Shown one piece after another: positions 24,205-32,531 of a DNA stretch of 40,725 bases. Positions within the stretch are counted from its first letter, which is position 1. Every line of letters starts with the position of its first letter. The notes under the pieces are model-generated. The model did not search any database and was not told the origin of the DNA. It saw nothing but the letters and a program-made list of their open reading frames with translations. Source of the DNA: Candidatus Dadabacteria bacterium. GTDB lineage: Bacteria; Desulfobacterota_D; UBA1144; Nemesobacterales; Nemesobacteraceae. A program made the translations under genes and the position numbers. The stretch is taken from assembly GCA_028823955.1 (NCBI GenBank), contig JAPPFE010000031.1, positions 1 through 40,725 on the forward strand. Direction: 5' to 3'.

Positions 24205-24231
24205 TTGACTAACAGCAGGCAAGTGTATAGT
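24205..24231 (+). promoter_or_regulatory. Promoter of the gap-pgk-fba operon
   Basis: TTGACT (24205-24210), a 15-base spacer and TATAGT (24226-24231) lie 38 bases before the gap start. The hexamers are good; the spacer is two bases shorter than the usual 17. The same hexamers and spacer occur in front of the polyprenyl synthase gene. Confidence 0.55.
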
Positions 24232-24269
24232 TTTTGCGAAGTTCAAAGTCAAGTTTCGGAGGTTTTGTG

Positions 24270-25277
24270 ATGTCCATCAGGGTTGGAATAAACGGGTTTG
24301 GAAGAATAGGAAGGCATGTGCTCAGAATCGGTCTAGGCAGAGAAGACCTTGAGTTCGTGGGCATAAACGATATTACGGACACCGAAACCCTGGCCCATCT
24401 TTTCAAGTACGATTCGGTGTTCGGCCGCTACCCGGGAGAGGTCGAGTGCAACGGCGAGGGAATAACCGTAGATGGAAAGTTCATAAAGGTGTTTTCGGAG
24501 AGAAACCCTGCGAATATTCCCTGGGCCGAAACGGGAGCACAGGTCATAGCGGAGGCAAGCGGCATTTTCAGAACCCGCGAGGCCGCCGCGGCGCACATGG
24601 GTGAGACCGTGAAAAAGGTGATAATTACCGCGCCGGCAAGCGGCAAGGTGGATTTCACCACTGTAATGGGAATAAATGATGATGACTACGAGCCCGAAGG
24701 TCACGATGTGATTTCAAATGCGTCCTGCACGACCAACTGCTTCGGCCTGCTGGTCAAAGTTCTCCACGAAAATTTCTCGATCAGGCGTGGAGAGATGACC
24801 ACGATACATTCCTATACGAACGATCAGAGGATACTCGACACTCCGCATAAGGACAAAAGAAGGGCAAGAGCGGCTGCACTTTCCATTATTCCTACCAGCA
24901 CGGGGGCCGCAAACGCCATACAGCTTGTCTTTCCGGAGCTTAAGGGGAAACTCTCCGCGGTCGCCGTACGGGTGCCCACGCCCAACGTGTCGCTTGTGGA
25001 TTTTACCTGCGAAGTGGAAAAAGGAACTTCCGCAGATGATGTGAATTCCAAATTCAAGGAAGCGGCCGAAGGAACGCTTAGCGGTTACCTTGCTTACGTC
25101 GAGGACGAAATCGTTTCTTCCGATCTTGTGGGAGATACCCATTCCTGCTCTTTTGACTCAATGCTGACTTCAGTGGTGGAGGGCAATCTGGTCAAGGTTG
25201 TCGCCTGGTACGACAACGAGTACGGATACACTTCCAGAGTAGTTGATCTTATAGAACTCGTGGGGGAAACGCTTTGA
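24270..25277 (+). CDS. gapA: Glyceraldehyde-3-phosphate dehydrogenase
   Basis: 335-aa type I GAPDH, which interconverts glyceraldehyde-3-phosphate and 1,3-bisphosphoglycerate. The start is set at the ATG preceded by GGAGG with 7-base spacing; an earlier in-frame codon would add 12 residues before the conserved SIRVGINGFGRIGR. The Rossmann motif, Asp34 in GINDITD (favouring NAD), catalytic Cys153 in SNASCTTNCFG, and the C-terminal WYDNEYGYTSRVVDL are all present. Its stop overlaps the pgk start in TTGA, so both are translationally coupled. Confidence 0.95.
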   Translation: MSIRVGINGFGRIGRHVLRIGLGREDLEFVGINDITDTETLAHLFKYDSVFGRYPGEVECNGEGITVDGKFIKVFSERNPANIPWAETGAQVIAEASGIFRTREAAAAHMGETVKKVIITAPASGKVDFTTVMGINDDDYEPEGHDVISNASCTTNCFGLLVKVLHENFSIRRGEMTTIHSYTNDQRILDTPHKDKRRARAAALSIIPTSTGAANAIQLVFPELKGKLSAVAVRVPTPNVSLVDFTCEVEKGTSADDVNSKFKEAAEGTLSGYLAYVEDEIVSSDLVGDTHSCSFDSMLTSVVEGNLVKVVAWYDNEYGYTSRVVDLIELVGETL

Positions 25278-26473
25278 AGAAAAAGCTTCTTGTGACCGAC
25301 CTTCCCTGCTCGGAGTACGAGGGGAAAAGAGTTTTTGTAAGGGTTGATTTCAACGTTCCCGTAAACGGCGGAAAGATAACTGAAGATTACAGGATAAGAC
25401 GTACTATCCCCACGATCGATTACCTTACAAGATGCGGGGCCAGGGTAATACTTGCTTCCCACATGGGGAGACCGAAAGGACGCAGGATAGAAAATCTTTC
25501 AATGGCTCCGGTGGCGGAAAGGCTTAACGAGTTTCTGGGGATCAAGGTCCGTTTTCCGGGCGCGGTTGTCGGCAGGAAGGTTGAGAACGCCTCCAAGAAA
25601 CTCAAAAACGGCGAGGTAATGCTCCTTGAGAATCTCAGGTATCACAATGAAGAAGCGGAAAACGACGCGGATTTCTCGCGGAAACTGGCCTCTTTGGCCG
25701 ATATTTACGTGAACGAAGCTTTCGGCACCTCGCACAGGGCCCACGCCTCCACCTACGGAATGACCGCTCACTTCGAGAAAAAGCTCGCAGGTCTTATGGT
25801 GGGAAACGAAATAAAGTTTCTGAGCCGTCTGATAAGGAGACCCAAAAAACCCTACTTAGTCATTGTCGGGGGCATGAAGATAAAGGACAAGATAGGGGCA
25901 CTCAAGAACATAATCAAGAAAGCGGACAGGGTTCTCGTGGGCGGGGGAGTTGCCTATACCTTTCTTGCGGCACGCGGGGTTAGCGTCGGGAAATGTTCCG
26001 TGGAGAAAGAGATGATTTGCTGGGCCCGGGAAGCCCTTGAAACCTACAAGGAAAAAATCATCCTGCCCGTTGATCACGTGATGGCCGAGGCCGGCGGCGG
26101 CAGAAAGATGCGTGTGGTGGTTACAGGTGCGGGGATTCCCGACGACATGACGGCTTTTGACATAGGGCCGAAGACGGTGGAGAAATTCACCTCATATATA
26201 AAGGGGGAAGGCACGGTTTTCTGGAACGGTCCCATGGGATTTTTCGAGGTGGACGATTTTTCAAACGGCACAAGCGCCATCGCCAGGTCGTTTGCGCTTG
26301 CCACATGGAGGGGGGCCACCACGGTTCTCGGAGGAGGGGACAGCGTGGCGTCACTTAAAAAGTCCGGGGTCAAGTTCTCCGAAGCGACCCACATGTCGAC
26401 CGGGGGCGGGGCCTGTTTTGAATTCCTAGGCGGGGTAGACCTTCCGGGAATATCAATTCTCAGTGACAGCTAG
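25274..26473 (+). CDS. pgk: Phosphoglycerate kinase
   Basis: 399-aa Pgk, which transfers phosphate between 1,3-bisphosphoglycerate and ADP. Visible are RVFVRVDFNVPV near the N-terminus, SHMGRPKG, the basic-patch segment NEAFGTSHRAHAS, the hinge region KKPYLVIVGGMKIKDKIG, and the nucleotide-binding VFWNGPMGFFEVDDF and GGGDSVASLKKSG. Starts with TTG overlapping the gap stop by 3 bases; GGGGGA lies 8 bases upstream. It is the middle gene of gap-pgk-fba. Confidence 0.95.
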   Translation: MKKKLLVTDLPCSEYEGKRVFVRVDFNVPVNGGKITEDYRIRRTIPTIDYLTRCGARVILASHMGRPKGRRIENLSMAPVAERLNEFLGIKVRFPGAVVGRKVENASKKLKNGEVMLLENLRYHNEEAENDADFSRKLASLADIYVNEAFGTSHRAHASTYGMTAHFEKKLAGLMVGNEIKFLSRLIRRPKKPYLVIVGGMKIKDKIGALKNIIKKADRVLVGGGVAYTFLAARGVSVGKCSVEKEMICWAREALETYKEKIILPVDHVMAEAGGGRKMRVVVTGAGIPDDMTAFDIGPKTVEKFTSYIKGEGTVFWNGPMGFFEVDDFSNGTSAIARSFALATWRGATTVLGGGDSVASLKKSGVKFSEATHMSTGGGACFEFLGGVDLPGISILSDS

Positions 26474-26529
26474 GGCTCGATCAGGTATTTATTTCAGTAG
26501 GATCTTAAGATTTTTTCAAGGGAGAACCC

Positions 26530-27603
26530 ATGGCCATAAAGGAACTCAAGAAAATCAAGGATATAGAGGCGGTGCTGGGAGGGGACTCGGAGTACCTGCT
26601 CGGTCACAAGTGCACGACGATAAGCAAAAAAGACCTTTACCTGCCCGGCCCGGGCTACGTGGACGAGGTGTTCGTGCAGAACGACCGGTCGCCCGCCGTG
26701 ATAAGGAACCTGCAGACCATTTTTGACCACGGTCGCCTAGGGGGAACGGGATACGTATCAATCCTGCCGGTGGACCAGGGAGTCGAGCACTCCGCGGGGG
26801 CATCTTTTGCGGTGAATCCCATGTATTTCGATCCGGAGAACATAGTGAAGCTTGCCATGGAGGGGGGATGTAACGGCGTTACCTCGACCGTGGGAGCACT
26901 GGCTTCGGTCTCAAGAAAATACGCGCACAAGATTCCTTTTATAGCCAAGATCAACCACAATGAGCTTCTGAGCTATCCTAATACTTTTGACCAGATTCTT
27001 TTCGGAAATGTGGATCAGGCCTTTCAGATGGGGGCAGTGGCAGTTGGTGCGACTGTATATTTCGGTTCCGAGGAAAGTTCCCGTCAGATCCAGGAAATAT
27101 CGGAGGTTTTCAGCCACGCCCATTCCCTGGGACTTGCGACCATACTCTGGGCTTACCTGAGAAACCCGGCTTTCAAGCAGGACGAGGCCGATTACCATGT
27201 TTCGGCTGATCTTACGGGGCAGGCGAATCACCTCTCAGTGACCATAGGGGCGGATATAGTCAAGCAGAAGCTCCCGGAGAACAACGGAGGCTTTACGGCT
27301 CTTTCCTTCGGAAAAACCCACGATAGGGTTTATTCAGATCTTACCTCTGACCACCCCATAGACCTTACCCGCTACCAGGTCGCAAACTGCTACATGGGGA
27401 GACTGGGGCTGATAAATTCGGGAGGCGCCTCGGGTTCGGACGATCTTGCGGACGCGGTAAGAACCGCCATTGTAAATAAAAGGGCCGGAGGGATGGGGCT
27501 GATAAGCGGAAGAAAGTCTTTCCAGAAACCCTTTAAGGAAGGGGTAGCGCTTCTAAAGAGTGTTCAGAACGTCTACCTGGAGCGGGAAATCACGATCGCC
27601 TGA
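26530..27603 (+). CDS. fbaB: Fructose-bisphosphate aldolase, class I (DhnA/FbaB type)
   Basis: 357-aa class I aldolase of the DhnA family, which uses a Schiff-base lysine and no metal. It interconverts fructose-1,6-bisphosphate with dihydroxyacetone phosphate and glyceraldehyde-3-phosphate. Landmarks: [20 protein letters not shown] (about 75-93), [16 protein letters not shown], and [10 protein letters not shown], whose Lys245 is the probable Schiff-base residue; the phosphate-binding glycine-rich [10 protein letters not shown] follows. AAGGGAG lies 6 bases before the ATG, 56 bases after pgk. It converges on the LLM gene with a 14-base gap. Confidence 0.93.
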   Translation: MAIKELKKIKDIEAVLGGDSEYLLGHKCTTISKKDLYLPGPGYVDEVFVQNDRSPAVIRNLQTIFDHGRLGGTGYVSILPVDQGVEHSAGASFAVNPMYFDPENIVKLAMEGGCNGVTSTVGALASVSRKYAHKIPFIAKINHNELLSYPNTFDQILFGNVDQAFQMGAVAVGATVYFGSEESSRQIQEISEVFSHAHSLGLATILWAYLRNPAFKQDEADYHVSADLTGQANHLSVTIGADIVKQKLPENNGGFTALSFGKTHDRVYSDLTSDHPIDLTRYQVANCYMGRLGLINSGGASGSDDLADAVRTAIVNKRAGGMGLISGRKSFQKPFKEGVALLKSVQNVYLEREITIA

Positions 27604-27617
27604 GCAGTCTCGGGTTC

Positions 27618-28661
27618 CTACCTGAAGTGACCTATTACTTCTCCCGCAAGGGCATTGAAGGAGTATTCCAGGTCAGGGCTGAAATCCCTGATTATGAAGT
27701 GGGTGACTCCGGCTGCTATATATTCTTCGAACCTTTTTATCGCGTCGCCGGCCATTCCGTATATAACGAAGTCGGACAGTATATCCCTCGTATAGTATTT
27801 TTCTCCCATCTGCCTGAATCTTGCTAGCATATCCTGATCGTTGGGCATTATGCTCGTATAGGAAAGTCCCTTGTACTGTGGTTCTATTTCGAGGTCGTAC
27901 CCGGCTTCCTCTATCACGTCGGGCCAGATTATAGCGTGCTTTATTCTGTCAAGGGTTTCGTAGGCGGTGTCCTTATCCTTGGCGACGGACACGAAAATAT
28001 ATATGCACTTCTCAAAGTTCTCTGCGACGGCGTTCTCTCCCATGGCTTTTTCCACTTCGGCGAGTTTGCTCGAAAAAACCCATGTGGGCATTGCGTTTGT
28101 TACCCATCCGTTTCCGAGCGCGCCTGCGACCCCGAGAGCCTTCGGTCCGGTCGCGGCTATGTATACGGGAACATCCTTTCCGTTAACGGGGCTTACCCTT
28201 ACTTCGGCTTCGCTGAGAGAGAAGAATTTCCCCTCGAAGGTTACCGTCTCCCCGGCCCAAAGCCGCCTCATGAGCGGCACGGATTCCCTGAGACGCGCAA
28301 GAGGCCTGTTCCAGCTTATGCCGTAGTAGTCAAGATTCATTTTTTCCCCGTACCCAAGGCAGCTGAACGCTCTTCCCCCGGAGAGGTTGTCTATGGTCGC
28401 GAGTCTGTGGGCGAACATCGCGGGATGGGACCTGTGAGGATCTCCTATGGCTCCAAGGCGGATTCTGTCCGTCTTTACCGCCGCGGCCGTGATTACCGAC
28501 CATACTTCGGGAGTCAGTTTTTTCGCCATAAACAGTATGTGGTCTGGATACCACACGGCGTCGAAACCGGCCTCCTCGCAGCGGACGGCGAAGTCCACAA
28601 GTTCCGTAACCGGTTTTCCCGGAAGGGGGGCGGTAAGCCCGAAGCTTATTTTTTCACCCAT
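27618..28661 (-). CDS. LLM-class F420-dependent oxidoreductase
   Basis: 347-aa luciferase-like monooxygenase fold enzyme of the F420-using subgroup related to Mer and F420-dependent glucose-6-phosphate dehydrogenase. Typical features: FGLTAPLPGKPVTELVDFAVRCEEAGFDAVWYPDH at the N-terminus, IRLGAIGDPHRSHPAM, LSGGRAFSCLGYGEKMN, and VPVYIAATGPKAL GVAGALGNGW in the C-terminal half. The ATG follows immediately on the fbp stop, with GAGGAG overlapping that stop, so translation is coupled to fructose-1,6-bisphosphatase. The substrate is unknown. CofE at 10971 supports that the organism makes F420. FMN use cannot be excluded from sequence. Confidence 0.87.
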   Translation of the reverse strand: MGEKISFGLTAPLPGKPVTELVDFAVRCEEAGFDAVWYPDHILFMAKKLTPEVWSVITAAAVKTDRIRLGAIGDPHRSHPAMFAHRLATIDNLSGGRAFSCLGYGEKMNLDYYGISWNRPLARLRESVPLMRRLWAGETVTFEGKFFSLSEAEVRVSPVNGKDVPVYIAATGPKALGVAGALGNGWVTNAMPTWVFSSKLAEVEKAMGENAVAENFEKCIYIFVSVAKDKDTAYETLDRIKHAIIWPDVIEEAGYDLEIEPQYKGLSYTSIMPNDQDMLARFRQMGEKYYTRDILSDFVIYGMAGDAIKRFEEYIAAGVTHFIIRDFSPDLEYSFNALAGEVIGHFR

Positions 28662-29681
28662 TTACTCCTCCTCAGGTTCTTTGGTTTCCTTCAAGAAGTT
28701 GAGGAACTTACTTACCATGTTGTAGGAACCTATATATATGGGGGTTCTCTGGTGAAGTTCCGTCGGCTGAATGTCAAGAGTCCTTTCCCTTCCGCTTGAC
28801 GACGCCCCTCCGGCCTGTTCCACGATGAAGGCCATCGGGTTGCACTCGTAGAGAAGCCTGAGTTTTCCGTTGGGAGAATCCGAGGTTTTCGGATAAAGAA
28901 ATATTCCTCCCTTGAGCAGGTTCCTGTGTATATCTGCTACCATGGACCCGACGTACCTCAGGGAAAGTCTGGAATTGCCGTCTCCGTCTCTGCAGTGATC
29001 GAGATACTTCTTTACCCTGTCGGGGAATTTCGAGTAGTTATAGTAGTTGACCGAGAAGATATTGCCGTGGCTCGGGATCTTTATGTTCGGGTGGGAAAGG
29101 CAGAACTCTCCTATCGAGGGGTCAAGGGTAAACCCGTTTACTCCGTGGCCGGTAGTGTACACCAGCATGGTCGAAGAACCGTATATTATGTATCCGGCGG
29201 CCGTCTGGGCCTTGCCCGGCTGCAGAAAATCCTCCTTGAGACATGGGGAGAACATCTTTGACGTTCTTCTGTATACGGAGAATATGGTTCCAACCGATAC
29301 GTTCACATCTATGTTGGAGGATCCGTCGAGAGGGTCAATGGCTATGACGTATTTTGAGTTTCTCGAGTTCTCGTCGGAAAATGCTATGAAATCCTCGTTT
29401 TCCTCAGACGCCACCCCGGCGCATTCTCCGCCATGTTCAAGCGCGGTCAGAAACTTTTCGTTCGCGTAGGAATCAAGCTTTCTTACCTCTTCTCCCTGGA
29501 TGTTTATCTGGCCCGTTTTGCCCAGAATATCCGCTACTAGGCCGGCTTTGTTTACTTCCCTGTGGACTATCTTCGCTGCGAACCCTATATCCCGAAGCAG
29601 TCTGGAGAGCTCCCCTGTGGAATAGGGAAATTCATACTGATTTCTTATGATGAATTCGTCAAGAGTAGTTATCGAAACCAT
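28662..29681 (-). CDS. fbp: Fructose-1,6-bisphosphatase, class I
   Basis: 339-aa class I FBPase, the committed gluconeogenic step removing the C1 phosphate from fructose-1,6-bisphosphate, metal dependent. Motifs: ASEENED (metal-binding glutamates, near residue 91), [25 protein letters not shown] (the family signature), [25 protein letters not shown] and [19 protein letters not shown]. Length is typical. It is the first gene of an fbp-LLM pair, divergent from the AAA-PIN unit. No Shine-Dalgarno site is seen upstream of the ATG. Confidence 0.95.
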   Translation of the reverse strand: MVSITTLDEFIIRNQYEFPYSTGELSRLLRDIGFAAKIVHREVNKAGLVADILGKTGQINIQGEEVRKLDSYANEKFLTALEHGGECAGVASEENEDFIAFSDENSRNSKYVIAIDPLDGSSNIDVNVSVGTIFSVYRRTSKMFSPCLKEDFLQPGKAQTAAGYIIYGSSTMLVYTTGHGVNGFTLDPSIGEFCLSHPNIKIPSHGNIFSVNYYNYSKFPDRVKKYLDHCRDGDGNSRLSLRYVGSMVADIHRNLLKGGIFLYPKTSDSPNGKLRLLYECNPMAFIVEQAGGASSSGRERTLDIQPTELHQRTPIYIGSYNMVSKFLNFLKETKEPEEE

Positions 29682-29815
29682 GTCGCGAGTTGTTCTAGAG
29701 AAAGGCCATGGAGAAAAGGCTCTTCAAATAAGAGTTTAACTGAATCAGCACGGTTAATTAAGAGCGGGATAACAACTTGGGCAGTTTATTACGAATTGGA
29801 ATTAACAATTCTCGC

Positions 29816-29842
29816 TTTACAACTATTTTGGTAGCATATAAC
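29816..29842 (+). promoter_or_regulatory. Promoter of the AAA-PIN unit
   Basis: TTTACA (29816-29821), a 15-base spacer and TATAAC (29837-29842) precede the ATPase start by 62 bases. A weak CTCTT-AAGAG hairpin with a short T run lies further left at 29720-29737. The rest of the 223-base gap is AT-rich without further features. Confidence 0.5.
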
Positions 29843-29904
29843 ATTTGCTCCGTGAGGATCCAAAAGCCTTTCGAGGTTCCTAGTCTGAGAAAAGGCAGAA
29901 TGTC

Positions 29905-31254
29905 ATGAGGAGTATTACGCTTAAAAATTTCCGATGTTTCCGCGAAGAGCAGACAGCTAAGTTGGCTCCACTGACTCTGCTAGTAGGTGAGAACAGTACC
30001 GGTAAGACGTCTTTTATGGCAATGATTCGGGCTCTTTGGGATGTTGCCTATCGGTATCAGATACCGGATTTCAAGGAACCTCCATATGATCTTGGCAGTT
30101 TTGACGAGATTGCGTATAACAGAGGTACTAGGGGCGGTCAGGTAGATACGTTTGAGGCGGGGTTTGATCCTAACAATCTTATTGTGTTTAAAAATGATGC
30201 GACTGATAAGGTTCGTCCCTATCATTTAAATATTACTTTTGCAAAAGATGGAACTGTTCCAGTTCCAGTGCGGAGACGGATGACTTGTGAGGATTTGTGG
30301 ATCGAAGAATTCTTGGAACCGAAAAACCGCGATTTCCGATTTCGCGTCGGTACCGAAAAGGGGTCGTGGGAGTTTAAGGCCAGTTTGGACTTGGGTAGTC
30401 CTTCGGATTTTGCCCATTACGCAGTAGACCCTTTCTTTTATACACTTCCAGAGGAAGTAGAAGGGCTTAGTCCACTGGAAGGTTCCGAAAAGATTACTAA
30501 GAAAGATCTGGAAAGACTCCGTGAATTTTGGGGTTTTTGCTTCACGGGCTTGTTCAGAAAGGCTGATCGTCCATACGCAAGTGCACCGGTTCGTTCCGAA
30601 CCAAAGCGCACTTACGATCCGGCTCGTCTCTCGTCAGACCCCGAGGGCGATTATGTTCCAATGTATTTGGCCAACGCATATGCCCGCCAGAGGAGGGTGT
30701 GGAACTATCTTAAAAACGAGCTTGAGAGATTTGGACAAGCTTCGGGACTTTTTGACGAAATCACTGTTAAGCATCTTGGAAAAACTTTAGGCTCACCTTT
30801 TCAGTTACAGGTGAGAAAATTTGCGGGCAGGAGGAAAGGGCCGTGGAAAAACTTGGTTGATGTGGGTTATGGTATAAGCCAGGTTTTACCTGTGGTGACA
30901 GAATTGTTTCGCCAAGATGCAGCGCCGTTGGTACTGTTACAGCAGCCGGAAGTGCACCTTCACCCCAGTGCTCAGGCTGCTCTGGGAACCTTATTCTGCC
31001 AAATTGCCGTACGAAGTTCTCAGCTAGTTGTTGAGACGCACAGTGACTACATAGTTGACCGTGTACGCATGGAGGTTCGCGACAACAATATTCCGTTGAA
31101 GCCGGAGGATGTTTCAATTCTGTTTTTTGAGCGTAAGGAGTTAGATGTTCATATTCACTCTCTTCGGCTGGATGAAGAGGGAAATATCTTAGACGTTCCA
31201 CCGAACTACAGAAATTTTTTCATGGAAGAGAGCCGGAGACTTTGGGGTCTATAA
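29905..31254 (+). CDS. AAA-family ATPase (ABC/OLD-like), paired with a PIN protein
   Basis: 449-aa single-chain ATPase of the AAA15/DUF3696-like group found in phage-defence and DNA-repair modules. It starts with ITLKNFRCFREEQ, typical of RecF/SMC-like ATPases. Walker A is GENSTGKTS (Lys34), the ABC signature is VGYGISQVLP (near 320-329), the Walker B/QPE-HLHP motif is VLLQQPEVHLHP (343-354) and the switch His379 sits in ETHSDYIVD. The Walker B acidic position, usually Glu in this family, is Gln346, which may weaken hydrolysis. AAGG lies 9 bases before the ATG. Composition and lack of relation to the flanking metabolic genes suggest an insertion. Three bases separate it from the PIN gene. Confidence 0.85.
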   Translation: MRSITLKNFRCFREEQTAKLAPLTLLVGENSTGKTSFMAMIRALWDVAYRYQIPDFKEPPYDLGSFDEIAYNRGTRGGQVDTFEAGFDPNNLIVFKNDATDKVRPYHLNITFAKDGTVPVPVRRRMTCEDLWIEEFLEPKNRDFRFRVGTEKGSWEFKASLDLGSPSDFAHYAVDPFFYTLPEEVEGLSPLEGSEKITKKDLERLREFWGFCFTGLFRKADRPYASAPVRSEPKRTYDPARLSSDPEGDYVPMYLANAYARQRRVWNYLKNELERFGQASGLFDEITVKHLGKTLGSPFQLQVRKFAGRRKGPWKNLVDVGYGISQVLPVVTELFRQDAAPLVLLQQPEVHLHPSAQAALGTLFCQIAVRSSQLVVETHSDYIVDRVRMEVRDNNIPLKPEDVSILFFERKELDVHIHSLRLDEEGNILDVPPNYRNFFMEESRRLWGL

Positions 31255-31257
31255 GAA

Positions 31258-31740
31258 ATGGGTGCGATTTTGGATGCAAACGTTGCCCATGAGGTGTTCG
31301 GTGGTTGCAATCGTCCCGAGGCAGGCAGACGATTCTTTAATCAGATCAACAGGGGGGAAGGTATTCTGGTGGCTGGAGGCAAGTTGCTTAAGGAACTCTT
31401 AAGTACATCAGTCAGGAGAAATATAGATGAAGCATTTCGTTCGGGGAAAATTAAGAGGATAAATGATCGGAAAATTGATGCATTGACGAAGAAGCTTCAA
31501 GATCAAGGAGGATTCAAATCGAATGACCCCCATGTTCTTGTTTTGGCTCAAGTCAGCGGAGCCCGACTTCTCTATTCAAACGATAGTGATCTGCAGAAAG
31601 ATTTCGGGAATAAGGAGTTGGTTGATCGACCTCGGGGTAAAGTATATTCCACAAAACACGGTGGCGGGAAATTCCAAAGAAGTCATAAGATACTTCTCCT
31701 AGAACTTAAGAACGGGGACCTGTGCGGATCTCCTCAGTAA
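31258..31740 (+). CDS. PIN-domain nuclease, partner of the AAA ATPase
   Basis: 160-aa PIN-fold protein with the expected acidic residues: Asp6 in ILDANVA, Glu46 in LLKELLS, Asp90 in KSNDPHVLVLAQ and Asp109/Asp111 in YSNDSDL. PIN nucleases usually cut single-stranded RNA. It starts 3 bases after the ATPase stop with no Shine-Dalgarno site of its own, so expression depends on coupling. The arrangement ATPase then nuclease recalls Septu and PARIS-type defence pairs, but no small antitoxin gene is seen. The C-terminal basic tail (STKHGGGKFQRSHK) might bind nucleic acid. Defence is an inference. Confidence 0.8.
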   Translation: MGAILDANVAHEVFGGCNRPEAGRRFFNQINRGEGILVAGGKLLKELLSTSVRRNIDEAFRSGKIKRINDRKIDALTKKLQDQGGFKSNDPHVLVLAQVSGARLLYSNDSDLQKDFGNKELVDRPRGKVYSTKHGGGKFQRSHKILLLELKNGDLCGSPQ

Positions 31741-31779
31741 TTGTACCTTTCGTGCTGTCTGGCTACTTGATCGGATAGT

Positions 31780-31804
31780 CTGAATTTCTTAAGAATATAT
31801 TCAG
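31780..31804. repeat. Inverted repeat after the AAA-PIN unit
   Basis: CTGAAT (31780-31785) and ATTCAG (31799-31804) flank an inner TTCTTAAGAA palindrome. It may mark a transcript end or the border of the insertion; no T tract follows. Confidence 0.3.
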
Positions 31805-31864
31805 AGTTGCCGTGAAGGTTTCTCAATCTCTAATTGGTGGAATAAAGTCGCTATTCATCCTCGC

Positions 31865-32401
31865 TCACTCGAAGTCTGACCCCTGTTTTCCTTCCCGCAG
31901 TTCCCGGAGTTTTTCCAGGCTCTCGTCAAGATCATCCGGCACCTGCTCCCTGATAATTTGATATCCGCTGATGACTTTGGGAGCCAGAACGGAATTCTTG
32001 ATGAAAGGAGCATCCTCATCCACAAACTGCTTTACCCCGGTTACCAGGAGGTAGCAGAGCAGTAGACCGACTATAAAGCCCATCGCCCCGCCGAGGAGAT
32101 GGTTAATCCATCCCATCTTGACTTTTTCCAGCAGGTCCGTCAGGAAATGGGAAAGATGATGTATGAGCAGGTACGCAAGGCAGGCTACGATCAGAAATCC
32201 CAGAATGTCGGCGATTCTCGGTTCGGCGATAATGTTTTTTTCAAGCAGAAGAGTCCCCAGCGGCTCATAGAAGAAAAAGCCCAGCGCCACTCCCCCTATT
32301 ATGGCGGCCAGTGAAAAAAACTGCTTTATAAGGCCTGACCTGAGCCCCCCCCCGAAACAGGCCAAGATCATGAATAAGAGTAAGATATCGAACAGGTTCA
32401 A
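31865..32401 (-). CDS. CvpA-family membrane protein
   Basis: 178-aa integral membrane protein of the CvpA family. Four hydrophobic segments are visible: residues about 3-18 (LFDILLLFMILACFGG), 26-44 (IKQFFSLAAIIGGVALGFF), 62-80 and 100-125 (LLGGAMGFIVGLLLCYLLV). CvpA proteins are linked to colicin V production and envelope stress tolerance in E. coli; the molecular role is unclear. The start is TTG with no strong Shine-Dalgarno site; a Met at residue 11 would lose part of TM1, so TTG is kept. The acidic C-terminal tail is cytoplasmic or periplasmic, unknown. Divergent from the polyprenyl synthase. Confidence 0.85.
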   Translation of the reverse strand: MNLFDILLLFMILACFGGGLRSGLIKQFFSLAAIIGGVALGFFFYEPLGTLLLEKNIIAEPRIADILGFLIVACLAYLLIHHLSHFLTDLLEKVKMGWINHLLGGAMGFIVGLLLCYLLVTGVKQFVDEDAPFIKNSVLAPKVISGYQIIREQVPDDLDESLEKLRELREGKQGSDFE

Positions 32402-32493
32402 ATCGGTTTACCGTTACGCTCTTGCGGACTGTTTTACGAAAAATTCCCTTTAAAAAAGGAAACTTACATCAGGTTAACGGTGGTGTCCAGTCT

Positions 32494-32520
32494 TTGACTT
32501 GTCAGGTTCGTTCGTATAGT
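32494..32520 (+). promoter_or_regulatory. Promoter of the polyprenyl synthase gene
   Basis: TTGACT (32494-32499), a 15-base spacer and TATAGT (32515-32520), identical hexamers and spacer to the gap promoter. The -10 box ends only 11 bases before the ATG and there is no Shine-Dalgarno site, so the mRNA may be nearly leaderless. Confidence 0.55.
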
Positions 32521-32531
32521 CTAAGCGTCCG

